Notes under the pieces: generated by a model
Database searches by the model: none
What the model saw: only the letters and a program-made list of their open reading frames with translations
Told to the model about the DNA's origin: nothing
Assembly (NCBI RefSeq): GCF_001661265.1
Contig: NW_017566993.1
Span: forward strand, 186,001 to 250,000
Source of the DNA: Saitoella complicata NRRL Y-17804
Lineage: Eukaryota > Ascomycota > Saitoellomycetes > Saitoellales > Saitoellaceae
Direction: 5' to 3'
Length of the DNA: 64,000 nucleotides
Shown: positions 30,471 through 40,684 of the stretch, piece after piece
Layout of the letters: each line of letters begins with the position of its first letter
How positions within the stretch are numbered: position 1 is the first letter of the stretch
Made by a program: the position numbers and the translations under genes

Positions 30471-31740
30471 ATGGACGCCCCCCGTGGACAGAATGACTTT
30501 GCGAGGTTTGCAAATGATCCTCTATATGTCGATTGTTACAGAGGACTTACATCGATGATTGCTCCAGATGGTACTACGGCTTGCCTCCGGTGTCGAGGAC
30601 GGTGCTCTTCGCATCTTTCTTGACTTCGATCGCTCCGCTGTTGCAACTGATCCACCCTTACCAAATCTTCAACATTTGGCCGATGACGTTCAAGGGACAG
30701 CTTTGGCGACCCTTCACGGCATCGCTTTATGCTGGTGGCGGTATCGAGATGCTGATGGGGTTGTTCTTCTTCTACAATCACAGTACGGATCTCGAGACTA
30801 AGAAATTCATGAGGACTGCGGATTATGCTTTCTTCTTGACGTTTTGCTGGGCAATCATCGTGGTAAGTCCTCTTGTTTATCTCTTAGATATTTCTTTTGA
30901 GGGGAATGTCTGTGGTATGGAGCTCGATGTTCTGTTCACCGAGCAAACACCTGGATCCAGATCATGGACGTTCTACAAGTCTTCTTATGCCCCGTTTCTG
31001 CCCTGTTTGTCGTTTCGAAGCCGGCATCTAGGTTCTGGTGGTGGGCTATACCAAGTAGCTCTCTCGCGGCTTCTCCATCCAAAATCATTCGCGGAGGAGT
31101 CGTGTGGGATGTCAGGGCCACTGCTTGAAATTCCAGACGGGCTCTCTTGTTCCCAGTCTGGGGTTGTGGTGTTCGACATCTCCTCGATTTAGGATAGCAA
31201 GAATTGAAATATCAACCAGGAAGAACCCCCGTTCGCTAACCGCGTCGGTGCTTCCAGGTGATTTCATACTTCATTGACGGATACCTCTACTTCAATGCCG
31301 TTTCCATGTCTGTCGCGTACGTCTGGTCTCAGATGAACCGTGACCGGCAAATGTCATTTATGGGCTTCATCCCCATGAAGGCGATGTGGCTGCCAGTGTC
31401 CATGTTGGTGATGACATTCGTCATGAATGGTCCTGGCTCTGCCTTTCAGATGCAGCTTGTCGGTCTCGTTGCGGGCCACACTTACCTCTTTGTGACCGAG
31501 ATCTACCCGGGAAGCCATGGTGTCCGTCCTCTTATTCATACTCCGACTTGGTTCGCCCGCCTCTTTGGCAATGCTGGCCATGCAAGGATGCGCACTATGC
31601 CGTACGGCACCGCTTTCAACCCAAGGGACAGGCAGACAGGTGCTGGAGATGCTGCTGCTGGCCAAGCTACGGGTTTTGGGTCTGCTACGTCGAACTCCAC
31701 TGCGTTCAGGGGGGCTGGACACCGTTTGGGAGACTCTTGA
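30471..31740 (+). CDS. DFM1: Derlin, ERAD membrane protein with SHP box
   Basis: Rhomboid pseudoprotease of ER-associated degradation. Exons 30471-30505, 30568-30862 and 31258-31740 give 270 aa. The first intron (62 bp) joins MDAPRGQNDFAR to WYYGLPPVSRTVLFASF; an alternative 38-bp intron would add eight residues in frame. The family block IFNIWPMTFKGQLWRPFTAS is followed by several hydrophobic helices and VAYVWSQMNRDRQMSFMGF. The last residues FRGAGHRL fit the SHP box FxGxGxxL that binds Cdc48/p97, as in Dfm1 and Derlin-1. The second intron is 395 bp, far longer than any other in the window. There is no rhomboid catalytic Ser-His pair, as expected. Confidence 0.9.
30863..31257 (+). other. unusually long (395 bp) intron of the Derlin gene
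   Basis: Starts with consensus gtaagt and ends cttccag, with a branch-like gctaac 24 bp before the end. Joining its flanks gives CWAIIVVISYFIDGYLY, a normal Derlin helix, so nothing coding is missing. I saw no C/D or H/ACA boxes and no tRNA inside. Both strands hold only short open frames. Confidence 0.75.
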
Positions 31741-31890
31741 ATTACTCGGCTGAAGGGATAAATGTTATTATACCAGTTACGATACGTGATCGTTATGCTA
31801 CTACAATATCAACTATGTTCTTGCGCCATCCTTCCCAAGACTCTCGGGTATCCTACTCGTACATCACATCCATCGCTTTTTTTTTCCCAC

Positions 31891-33638
31891 TCAGTGCTTG
31901 TGCTCTGGAATAACGTGGTCCGGGTTCATGAGGTTCAACGGATCCAAAGCAAACTTCATCCTTCTCATGACCTCCAACGCGGGCTCGCCAAGCTCCGACG
32001 CAAGATATCCCTTCTTCCCAATGCCGATACCGTGCTCACCAGTACAGGTTCCATCCATCTCAATAGCAGTCTTAACCATCTTGTGGACAACCTCCTCGGC
32101 CTTGTCATTCTCCACCTTGTTATTCCGGTCGTAGATGATGATAGCGTGGAAGTTACCGTCACCGAGGTGACCTACAATACCGGCCATCAAGCCAGCTTCT
32201 TGGAGGTCATCCTTGGTCTTCTCCACGATCTCCGGCAATCTCGATAGAGGGACAGCAACATCCGTCGTCCAGATAGCGTTTGAATCGGCCGCACCATGTG
32301 CTTGAATGGACCACAGAGCTTCCTTTCTTGCAGACCACAATACAGCAGCTTCATCGTCATTCCTTGCATAGTCGAAGCGACCGCCGTTGTTGTTCTTTGC
32401 AATGGCCTTGACCATCTCAGCTTGCTCCTTCACACTGTTTGCAGTGCCGGAGAACTTCAAGAAAAGATGAGGCTTCTCTTCCCACTTGCGCGGGGTCGAG
32501 CCCTCCTCGTTGATGACCCTCATTGTCACATCATCGACCAATTCGATAGCAGCGACGTGAATGCCCTGGCGGATCACCTTGGATGCAGTAGCGGCAGCAT
32601 CCTTGATGGTGGGGAAAGGGCAAACGGCAACAGCGGAATTCACTGGGATAGGGACTAGCTTGAGAGTAGCTTCAGTGACGATACCGAGAGTACCCTCGCT
32701 ACCGATGAACATCTGCGTCAGATTGTATCCGGCACATGACTTACGCGCACGCTGACGGGTTCTGATGACGGATCCATCGGCCATAACCACGGTCAGAGAC
32801 AGTACGTTCTCTCTCATCGTTCCGAATCGCGCGGCATTAGTACCCGAACATCCAGTGCCGACCATACCACCGATCTGGGCTCCGGGCGCGGGATCAGGAG
32901 CAAAGAACAGGCCCTTTCCCTTGAGCTCTTGGTTAAGCTCGATCCATCCGACACCAGGCTGCACGACACAATCAAGGTCATCATCGTTGATCTTGATGAT
33001 CTTGTCCATGTTCAAGAAGGAAATGCAGATTCCGCCGCGAGTGGCAGAGAAGTGACCCTCAAGGGAAGTTCCACCAGAGAAGGGAACGACCGGAAGCTTG
33101 TACTTGAGGGCAACCTTCACGATTTCCTGGACTTCCTCGGTGGACTTGGGGAACACCACGGCGAATGGAAGGGTCTCGGTGTTAACGGAAGACCATGCCG
33201 AATATCCATAACGCTCCAGGTCCTCGGGATCAGTCGTGATCGAATTTTCGGCGTGGCCCATTGCCTTTTGAAGTTCCGGAATAGCCCTCTCCAAAGTCTC
33301 CTGGTCACCGTACTCTGTCGGCTTAGCGCGAAGGTATTCCGGAGTCTTTCCTTGCTCTTCGATTAGGCCTTTGATCTGCGACGTTGCAAGGGAATAAGTA
33401 AGTGCGCCGGTGAAAATAGACAGTCCTATGAAGATATGGTTACGCGTTAAAAGGCATTCCAGTCAAGAGGGTGGGTTGACTAACCCATGGCCTTTTGCGT
33501 TGTCCACCTGATAGAGGGCCGAGTCTTTCCTTTCTTGAAAGGGTCCGTTGCCTTCGGTTTCGCGGACGTAGAAGCATTGCGCTTGACTACCTGGACGAAT
33601 GACTTGATCTGTGTACGGAAAGGAGTCCTTGATGCCAT
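31891..33638 (-). CDS. DLD1: D-lactate dehydrogenase (cytochrome c), mitochondrial
   Basis: FAD enzyme oxidising D-lactate to pyruvate and reducing cytochrome c. Exons 33485-33638 and 31891-33425 with a 59-bp intron give 562 aa. The N-terminus MASRTPFRTQIKSFVQVVKR is a presequence, followed by one hydrophobic segment LSIFTGALTYSLATSQ, as in yeast Dld1 anchored in the inner membrane. The FAD-binding PCMH motif VVPFSGGTSLEGHFSATRGG, then GAQIGGMVGTGCSGTNAARF and MFIGSEGTLGIVTEA are present. The C-terminal domain has GIVGHLGDGNFHAIII and TGEHGIGIGKKGYL, with the metal/lactate-site histidines. 2-Hydroxyglutarate dehydrogenase Dld2 is the nearest alternative; the membrane segment favours Dld1. Confidence 0.92.
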
Positions 33639-33956
33639 TGTTGTCGATTTGCAGAACACTCTTGCGCAAATGGTCGTTCAAGGTTCGCTTCAATTCGTCG
33701 CGAGCAGAGGACGAGTGCCCGTGGGTCGTTCGACGGCCCCGCGTTTCGGGATGTCACCTGATGAGCACCAGAGTGACAAACCCGTAGACCATAAAATAGT
33801 TTCGATTATATTGTTAAAAGTTACCTGTGTCCGAATACCTCCCTCCACGTCACTATGCGAATCTGCTCTGACGTCTACCGCAGCGTGTACTGTATGCGCA
33901 GCGATAACGTTAACCTTGAAAAGTGCGACGCAACCGTAAGCACCGATTAACCCTCA
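33639..33956. promoter_or_regulatory. divergent promoter, DLD1 / J protein
   Basis: 318 bp between divergent ATGs. No open frame of note. Contains an AT-rich stretch near 33790-33820. Confidence 0.4.
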
Positions 33957-35304
33957 ATGTCCTCCTCCGACCCAGTTGCTACCCGCGTGCGTGGGTCGTA
34001 CGTGGAAGCGACCTGTCCGACATGCTACGCCGCTCTTGAATATGAATTGCCTCCAGCTGAGGTCCTTCAAGCTCAAGCACAGCTGCAACTGAAGTGCGCG
34101 AAGTGCGACAAGGTGTTCTCTGTCAAGTCACCCAAGGCTAAGGCCTCGAAACGTACGTTTGCTGATGTAATATATGCTCCAATCGTAACTGATAATCGTG
34201 CATACAGCCAAAGCCCGCAAGTTCGGAACACAGACGGACCCATTGGATCGCACGTATTATGATCTCCTCAAAGTCGACGTTACGGCTACTGAAGAAGAGA
34301 TCAAGAAGTCCTACCGGAAACTTGCTGTAAAGATGCATCCAGACAAGGGCGGCAGCGAAGAGGAATTTGCCAAGTTATCAGAAGCATATACGACACTCGC
34401 CGATTCAACATTGCGACGACAATATAACGAATATGGCCTGAAAGGGAGTCAGGGTGCAGATGGTGCGGATGGAATACACCCAGAAAAGTTCTTTCAGGAC
34501 ATATTTGGCGGAGAACGATTCCACGATTATATCGGTACCATTGCCATCGGGCGCGAGATGGGGGAGACAATGGCACGGCACCAGGCTAGAGAAGAAGCGG
34601 GCCAGGACCCGAATGCGGAACCAGAGCAGGATGAGGAGTCTGAAGAAGAGAAGAAAATGAAGGAAGCGGAGAAGGAAGAGGAGCGACAGAAGCGTGTGAA
34701 GACGCTGACAGAGAACTTGAAGTCAAAGCTGGACAGCTACGCCTATGACAAGCAAGATGGCGGAGCAAAAGAGCGGTTCAGACAGAAGATGTATCACGAG
34801 GCGGACGAGCTGAAGACCGAGAAATACGGGATCGAGTTGCTACATGCCGTTGGGTATACGTACCGCATGAAAGCCTTATCTTCGTCATTGCACCCGAAGA
34901 AGGGCTGGACACTGGGTGGATATATCCCTTCAATCCGCGAGAAGACGTATATGATTTCCTCAACATTCTCGACGATCAAGAAGGCGTACACTGTGCAGAG
35001 CGCATTCACGGCCATCCAAAAGGCCGAAGCACGCGGCTGTTCACCGGAGGAGAAGGCAAAGCTTGAACAGAAGGCGGCAGAAATCGCAATGGGTGCCTTG
35101 TGGGCTGGTGCTAGAATGGAGGTGGAGGGTGTGATCAGGGATGTGTGCGACAACGTCTTGTGGGATGATCCGAGCGTGGACAACGACGTAAAGGTACGAA
35201 GAGTGGAGGCCCTCGAGATGCTCGGACACATCTTTGAGAGTACCAAGGGTGACAAGATGGAGGAAGAGTTCGTGAAGATCAACGTGGGAGGCACTCGGCA
35301 GTAG
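33957..35304 (+). CDS. J protein with N-terminal zinc ribbon and DnaJ-X domain
   Basis: Hsp70 co-chaperone related to yeast Caj1/Djp1. Exons 33957-34152 and 34208-35304 with a 55-bp intron give 430 aa. An N-terminal zinc-ribbon-like unit has CPTC at about 22 and CAKC at about 48. The J domain starts RTYYDLLKVDVTATEEEIKK and contains the HPD tripeptide in KMHPDKGGSEEEF. Then comes a Gly-containing segment, an acidic-basic coiled coil (EEKKMKEAEKEEERQKR), and a DnaJ-X domain (GIELLHAVGYTYRMKALS to GHIFESTKGDKMEEEF). Djp1 acts in peroxisomal import and ER-SURF; the substrate here is unknown. The zinc ribbon is not part of the yeast relatives I know. Confidence 0.9.
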
Positions 35305-35534
35305 TTTTTAAGCTCTGTTTTCTTAGTCATGGGTACATATATGAACGGTAACCTAACATAAACGCAGAAACCTCTTCTTAACCTTCTCGATATGGCGGGC
35401 GCGGGCCAGTGCTCAGACGTGCCTTAGATCGATGCGGTACACCCCGGGCCGCAGCGCCAGCGTACGTAGAGCATACACGTCCAGCTGTATGAACCCCCAA
35501 CATTTGCCAAAGACGTTATCTTCCTTCGACGAAA

Positions 35535-36192
35535 ATGCCAGAGCAACATGTATTGGAGCTTGAGGATATTGATCGTGGATTCATGAAGGAGATGGTCAAG
35601 GGTGAGCTTTCCTTCCGCTTAATGTCCTCGCCTAACGATCCATTGTACAGCCGTCCTACACTCTATCCTCTTCAATCGTATATTCGTCAACGTACGGCCC
35701 CGCTCAAGAGAGTTCCTGAATGTCACTTATCCATTTGTCGATAACGATCAGGACCTTGAAGTTCTGCTGGATGAACGGACTTCGTCATTACTGAATGCGT
35801 TATCACCCGCACCTTCACCCACAACGTCACCACCACCAGGTCAAGGGCATGCACGAGGCCAGCTTGCAATGAGCTTCTACGAGAAACGGGTACGAAAGGC
35901 ATGGTTCTCGACGCAGGAAGAGTCGGTGGTTTGGGAGAGGTGGCTAATCGTGGTCGACACAATAACACCCCGGACCGAGCGTGAGCGTCTGCGATCGCAA
36001 CGTGAAATGGAGCGACAGTTGAATGAGACCTTGCTGAAGATTGTGCGGATTGCGAACGAGAAGAAAGAGCACATACCGCCTATATTAACTGGTGAAGCCA
36101 ATCCGTTCCCGTACGAGATACACATCGTCAAGGGTGAGGGAGAAGGATGGGTCGGTGGATTGAAGAAGCTGCTCGTTGACCAGCCTAGCTGA
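35535..36192 (+). CDS. ATG101: autophagy protein Atg101 (HORMA)
   Basis: HORMA-domain subunit that stabilises Atg13 in the Atg1/ULK initiation complex. Exons 35535-35601 and 35651-36192 with a 49-bp intron give 202 aa, close to the 218 aa of human ATG101. The junction rebuilds FMKEMVKAVLHSILFNRIF. Conserved: MSFYEKRVRKAWFSTQEESV followed by VWERWLIVVDTI, which includes the exposed W-F finger region, then ERERLRSQREMERQLNETLL and PFPYEIHIVKGEGEGW. Atg101 is absent from Saccharomyces, where Atg29/Atg31 replace it. Confidence 0.92.
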
Positions 36193-36377
36193 GTAGGTAA
36201 AGATGCGAGAAACGATTATTTGGCAGGAGCTCGTGGATACAGTACAGGGACTTTCCAAGGCTCACTACGATTTGAATGTAGAAGATAATGCATATGCCAT
36301 GAAATTCTTGATAGATGATGTAAACGCCGAGTAACCATAACGCCCGAAATAGCAAAGTGATGCAACCAGAAGGAACT

Positions 36378-37518
36378 CTACGATCGCATTTTCGTCTTCT
36401 TGTTCCACCTCGTCTTGTTGTTCGCCTTCTCCTGGATATCTCCGTACTTCCTCTTGAAGTACTCTTTGCGATCCGTCTCGGCCAACAACTCGCCCAAGAT
36501 AGTCTCCTTGCGCCCGCTTTTCGGAATACGAGCAGAGTAGTACTCTGTCGGACCTTCAACAATGGTACCCACTTGGAAGTACTTGGGGAAGGTTTTGGAG
36601 TTGTCCTTCCTGTAGTGACGCTTGGCGTCGAGGACGTTACGCATCTTGATAAGCTGAAGGTCACGCTTGATACCAGGCGTGAGCTCGGTAGCAGGCATGT
36701 CGAACCAGTCTTTGCCAACGGTGGCATCCTTTTGCTATGCCACGATGTTAGTTCCGTTCGGACAGAGAAAGAGCGGACCCATAGAACATCGAAGCCATTG
36801 CAACGATCATCAGTGTAACTATGACTATAAGAGCGCCGTCACCGCGAGTGGAATACCATAACGGTTTCCGATAATCTCGCTTCGTAGCTTGGGAAAAACT
36901 TATCATCAAGTGATGTTGCAATGCCCTCGATGCCCAAGTCCATAAGATCATGCTTACCTTCTGCTTTTCTTGCTTTGTGACATGGTTGTCGGTGATGGAA
37001 CGAGAGTGAATTGAGACACCGTGGACCGGATCTTCCACGATCTCTTCTTTTGGTGCAGCTCTCTGAATGACCTCCGCCGCCACCTTCGCTTTGGCTCCTT
37101 GGGTGCTGACATATGGCTGTGGCAAAGCGCCGGGGTTCAACTTGGGGAACTTCAACCAACTTCGATCCTCGTCTTTGAGCTTAGGAGCTTCAAGAGACAT
37201 CTCATCGTCGCCTTCCATACCACCTTGCTGCTTCTTTTGAAGGTTGTCAGTTGCGGCACCCAGGAGGCGTTCCATCATTTCTTCGCTGAACTCCTCGTCA
37301 TCGTCGGCGAGGAGAGTATGGCTGGACTTCGATGGAGAGACCATTGCCTTCACAGGTGACTGGGATCTTGCTCGGCGTGCTGGTGAACGGAGCTCAATGA
37401 CCTTGGAGGTGCCTTCGATGTGAGCGGTGTGGTTGTTGACGAGCTCCAAAAATTGGCCCTCGAGCGAGGGATCCGCAGGACCAGGTGAATCGTATCTTTG
37501 ACCGCCTCGAAGTTGCAT
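36378..37518 (-). CDS. FCF2: rRNA-processing protein Fcf2 (DNTTIP2/TdIF2 family)
   Basis: Nucleolar factor needed for early 35S pre-rRNA cleavage in the SSU processome. Exons 36958-37518, 36843-36887 (45-nt microexon) and 36378-36734, with introns of 70 and 108 bp, give 320 aa. The C-terminal Fcf2 domain reads KDWFDMPATELTPGIKRDLQ, then MRNVLDAKRHYRKDNSKTFP and KYFQVGTIVEG. The tail EKANNKTRWNKKTKMRS is basic. The N-terminal half is acidic and disordered, with S/TP and basic clusters. The microexon encodes LRSEIIGNRYGIPLA and keeps frame on both sides, but is the least secure part. Confidence 0.85.
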
Positions 37519-37747
37519 TTTGGTATCTGTTCTGGTATAGTTAGGGTGCTTGGACGAGGAGCGGATCAGAAGAGAAGAAACAAGTTGGGTTTCTCTCCAA
37601 GGCGGGAGCCGGCGCAGACTTTTTGGGCGAGAAAATTTTGGATGCGGGTGAAAAGTCGTGGGAAGAACTTGGACGTCGGAGGACGGAAATACACAAAACC
37701 AGGGGAATTTCGCTTGCGAACGTATTCTTAAAGTTTCTTGAACCATT

Positions 37748-38801
37748 CTAACTGTACGCCTTTCCTCCTGCCATCTTGTCAAACTCGATACACTCCTGCA
37801 TTCCCATGACATTGAAGAACTCCTTCGGACCCATTCCGTTGCAAGTCTTGACATCGGTTCCCTCGTTCTTGATCTCTTCGTAACCCGTCTTGAGGGCATG
37901 AGCAGCAGCACAGATACCAGCGAGCTAGATTGACCGTCAGTTAAGGTATAATGAGGAACGGTGTCAGTAGATCTGGACTCACCGGGAAGATAACGATCTT
38001 AAAGCCCATCTGTTTCGCTTCGGTGACTGTCCAGTTTGGCGTCGTTCCATTGGTAGCCAAGTTCAGTAAGACGGGATGCGGTGCCAGCTCCTGGATAGCG
38101 GTGACGGCATCCTCCTTGCTCTGCAGTCCTATTGACGTCTCGGTTCAGCACTCTTGGACTCGTAACATTCGATAGAGTACTAACCTTCCAGGAAAGCCAC
38201 TTCAGCACCTTCCGCAAAAGCAGCCTTCAGTCTCGCAACTGCATCCTCAAGGCCATTGGGCTGCAAAGCGTCCGTGCGAGCAATGATGACAGGAGCAGTA
38301 GGTCCCTTTGAGCGAGCAGCAACAACAGCTCTGATCTTGGTGAGATAATCCTCGAGAGGTACAACAATCTTGCCGGCAAGATGACCGCAACGCTTTGGCA
38401 GAACCTGGTCCTCGATGTGGAGGGCGGCTACTCCGGCCCTTTCGTACATCTTGATTGTTCGTGCTGCGTTCAAAGGACCGCCGAATCTAATGATCGTCAG
38501 ATTCGAAGTTCATCTCAAGACGGTCAAATACCCACCCTGTATCAGCATCGCAGATCACCGGCACGTCGCCAGCAACGTCGGTGATCATGTTCGCATTCCT
38601 GACGAAGTCATCCTGTCCAGCAATTCCCAAGTCAGGGTGACCGGTGGTCGAAGCAGCGGTACCGGCGCCGGTCATGTACAAGGCGTCGAAGCCTACAGAC
38701 ATTGCGACACGGGCGGAGATACCATCGTATACGCCGGGAAGGACGACGGTCTTGGAAGGATCGGCGAGGAATTCACGGAGCTTCTGAGCGGGAGGAGTCA
38801 T
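37748..38801 (-). CDS. isocitrate lyase/PEP mutase-family lyase
   Basis: Alpha/beta-barrel lyase or hydrolase acting on 2- or 3-carboxylate substrates. Four exons, 38536-38801, 38185-38486, 37983-38128 and 37748-37924, with introns of 49, 56 and 58 bp, give 296 aa. Seen: VVLPGVYDGISARVAMSVGF, DADTGFGGPLN with the metal-binding aspartates, HIEDQVLPKRCGHLAGK with the catalytic Cys loop KRCGH, and PVIIARTDALQ. The KRCGH loop separates it from true PEP mutases and fits methylisocitrate lyase, 2,3-dimethylmalate lyase or oxaloacetate acetylhydrolase (oxalate-forming). I cannot tell which. No targeting sequence, so probably cytosolic. Confidence 0.87.
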
Positions 38802-39068
38802 TGTGGAGGTGTATGGATCTTGGAGTACCTGGTTGTAGGTACTCTACTATTTATGGGTTCCCCGAGGACGGCTAAGTACATACATACAGCGAACTCGTGT
38901 CCATCTGACATGGATGTACGTAATTTCAGCCCTTGCCGAGATTCCCGGATGTCCTGCTCTGAGAGGCGTGGAGTCCGTCAACCCACAACGGGGAGAGATA
39001 TGATCGAAGCTCGGTATTAACATAACATAGCTTTTCTGAACGTTGTTCATGTTCTTCTCTCTGCTAGA

Positions 39069-39332
39069 ATGCATGTGTTAGATTGCACTGCCGAATTTTG
39101 GTAACCCTGCGTCTATGCCACAACAGAATTCCTCTGAACAGCACCCACAGCCTGCGGAGCAGCATCGCTTCTCCCGCACCAACAAAACAGTATCGACGAA
39201 CAGCAAAAGGGTGCAGAAGAGGTAGAGCAGTATCTGGAAGGACAAGACGATGAGGAAGAAGAGGTTGGATTAGGAACAATGAAGGGCAGGAAAACGCGTG
39301 AGCAATTCGAAGGGTGGGTGGGTACGTTGTAA
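39069..39332 (+). CDS. possible small acidic protein
   Basis: Downstream of 39190 the plus strand reads IDEQQKGAEEVEQYLEGQDD, then EEEEVGLGTMKGRKTREQFE and GWVGTL to a stop at 39332. The composition is convincing for protein and the antisense is Leu/Arg-rich shadow. One model starts at ATG 39069 (MHVLDCTAEF), splices 39101-39190 (90 bp, gtaacc...aaacag) and keeps frame to give about 57 aa. The intron is longer than usual and the start is a guess. Family not recognised. Confidence 0.3.
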
Positions 39333-39404
39333 TTCTGGGATTCCGGTCAGAGTTTTGTGGGTTCATTTTGGTCCAAAAAGAAAGGGATATATTGCTGGTC
39401 ATTG

Positions 39405-39610
39405 CTTCGTAACATTAAACGCTTCTTCACATCGACTGGCCATGGTGCGGTACCGTAACTCGTACAACTGCAGGGATGGTTTGGGGTTCGCTGCACGCCC
39501 CATTTCGTGTGACATCTCTGCCATCCCAACAACAATCGAGACCAGAGAACCCATTCGTCACCTATACATTCGTCCGTTCTCAGCACTTTGTTTATCTCCT
39601 CGTCCGACAT
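39405..39610 (-). CDS. possible short minus-strand gene starting MSDEEINKVLRTDE
   Basis: A good ATG at 39610 opens a hydrophilic segment MSDEEINKVLRTDECI that reads like a first exon. A gtgacg donor at about 39560 and an acceptor gtgcag near 39490 would continue NPKPSLQLYELRYRTMASRC to a stop near 39403, about 46 aa in all. It would share a promoter with the acidic protein gene. No homologue comes to mind; could be chance. Confidence 0.2.
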
Positions 39611-39751
39611 GCCGACACCTAGTTGAGTTGCTGCTATAACATGTCCGGACTGACGTATTTAACGTCAATTGCTACGCGCGGAGTTCAGCAGGTGCTGCAG
39701 CTGGTTCAAACCTTAAATTCAGAACACGACACCTTCAACTCAACTTACAAC

Positions 39752-40684
39752 ATGGTGGTTGGCGGACAACGAGGAGGTAAATGGAAAGCGAGGGCGACCA
39801 GACAATATCGGATCAAGCATGGCATACCACCGCCGCCTCGTCCTGGACAGCAAGCTGTCCCCGAAGACGATTGGGAAGGATCGTCCGACGACGACGACGC
39901 CCCTAACGCGGAGGGTCAGAAGACTGGGGGTACGCTAGATCCTCTCCCTGGAGAAGAGCGCAAGGACGTGAAGTCGGATGATGAAGATGAGGATGAAGGG
40001 AAGACGTTTAGCAGAAGGAGGAAGATGCAGTCAAATGCTTGGCGATACGAAGAAGAGGAGGTGGATCCTCGTCTTGGTAAGTTCCTAGGCACTGGAGCTG
40101 TGACGCACTCGATTGATTGTTATGCAGAACCCGAAGAGCTGGAGCCGGAGCCAGATTATGCACATTTGCCAGCTCGCGAACTCAATCTCGTCAACAGCGA
40201 AGAGGGGCCATGCGTGCATTCAGACGACGATCATGAGGACATTCCGGGCCTGCCGAAAGCAAAGAGAAAACCGAAAGTGCTATATGTAAAACGTGAGGAC
40301 TATGCGGAGCTCCGGAGTAACATAGACAAAGCCAATGCTGCCAGAGCCTTCAAGGAGCGATATGGTGCGAAGCCTACACTTGCCAGGACGCGGGCCAAAA
40401 CTACGGCAGACGGATATGAAAAAGGTGAAGGAGCGGAGGTGGAAGACATCGATGCATTTTTGAAGGGCTTGGACGTTAACGATGGTACGTGATACACGGA
40501 CGCAACCTCTGCAGTTCTTCTTCATATAAGCCTTGTGCTGACAAATCTCTAATCAGCAGATATGAAAACTGCTCGCAACATGGCTTCAAAAGAACGTGGG
40601 TCTGTCCCAGCAGCGTTGAGTGGTGGTAAGGGCCCCGACGGTCAGGACAACATGGAGAAATGGCTGGATGACATGTTGGCATGA
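39752..40684 (+). CDS. acidic nuclear-type protein of unknown function
   Basis: Exons 39752-40484 and 40557-40684 with a 72-bp intron (or 75 bp, cagcag acceptor) give 286 aa. Basic N-terminus GGQRGGKWKARATRQYRIKH, then long Asp/Glu tracts, SNAWRYEEEEVDPRLGKFLG as the most structured-looking patch, KAKRKPKVLYVKREDYAELR, and two similar acidic-amphipathic motifs DIDAFLKGLDV and MEKWLDDMLA near the end. The paired hydrophobic-acidic motifs look like short binding motifs. An in-frame ATG at 39641 would add 37 residues. Family not recognised with confidence; a nuclear or nucleolar role is only suggested by composition. Confidence 0.7.

Larger units (their letters stand above)
38802..39751. other. 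divergent intergenic region with two possible small coding segments
   Basis: 950 bp between the lyase and the acidic protein gene. Two short stretches described separately look coding; the rest shows nothing recognisable. Confidence 0.4.
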
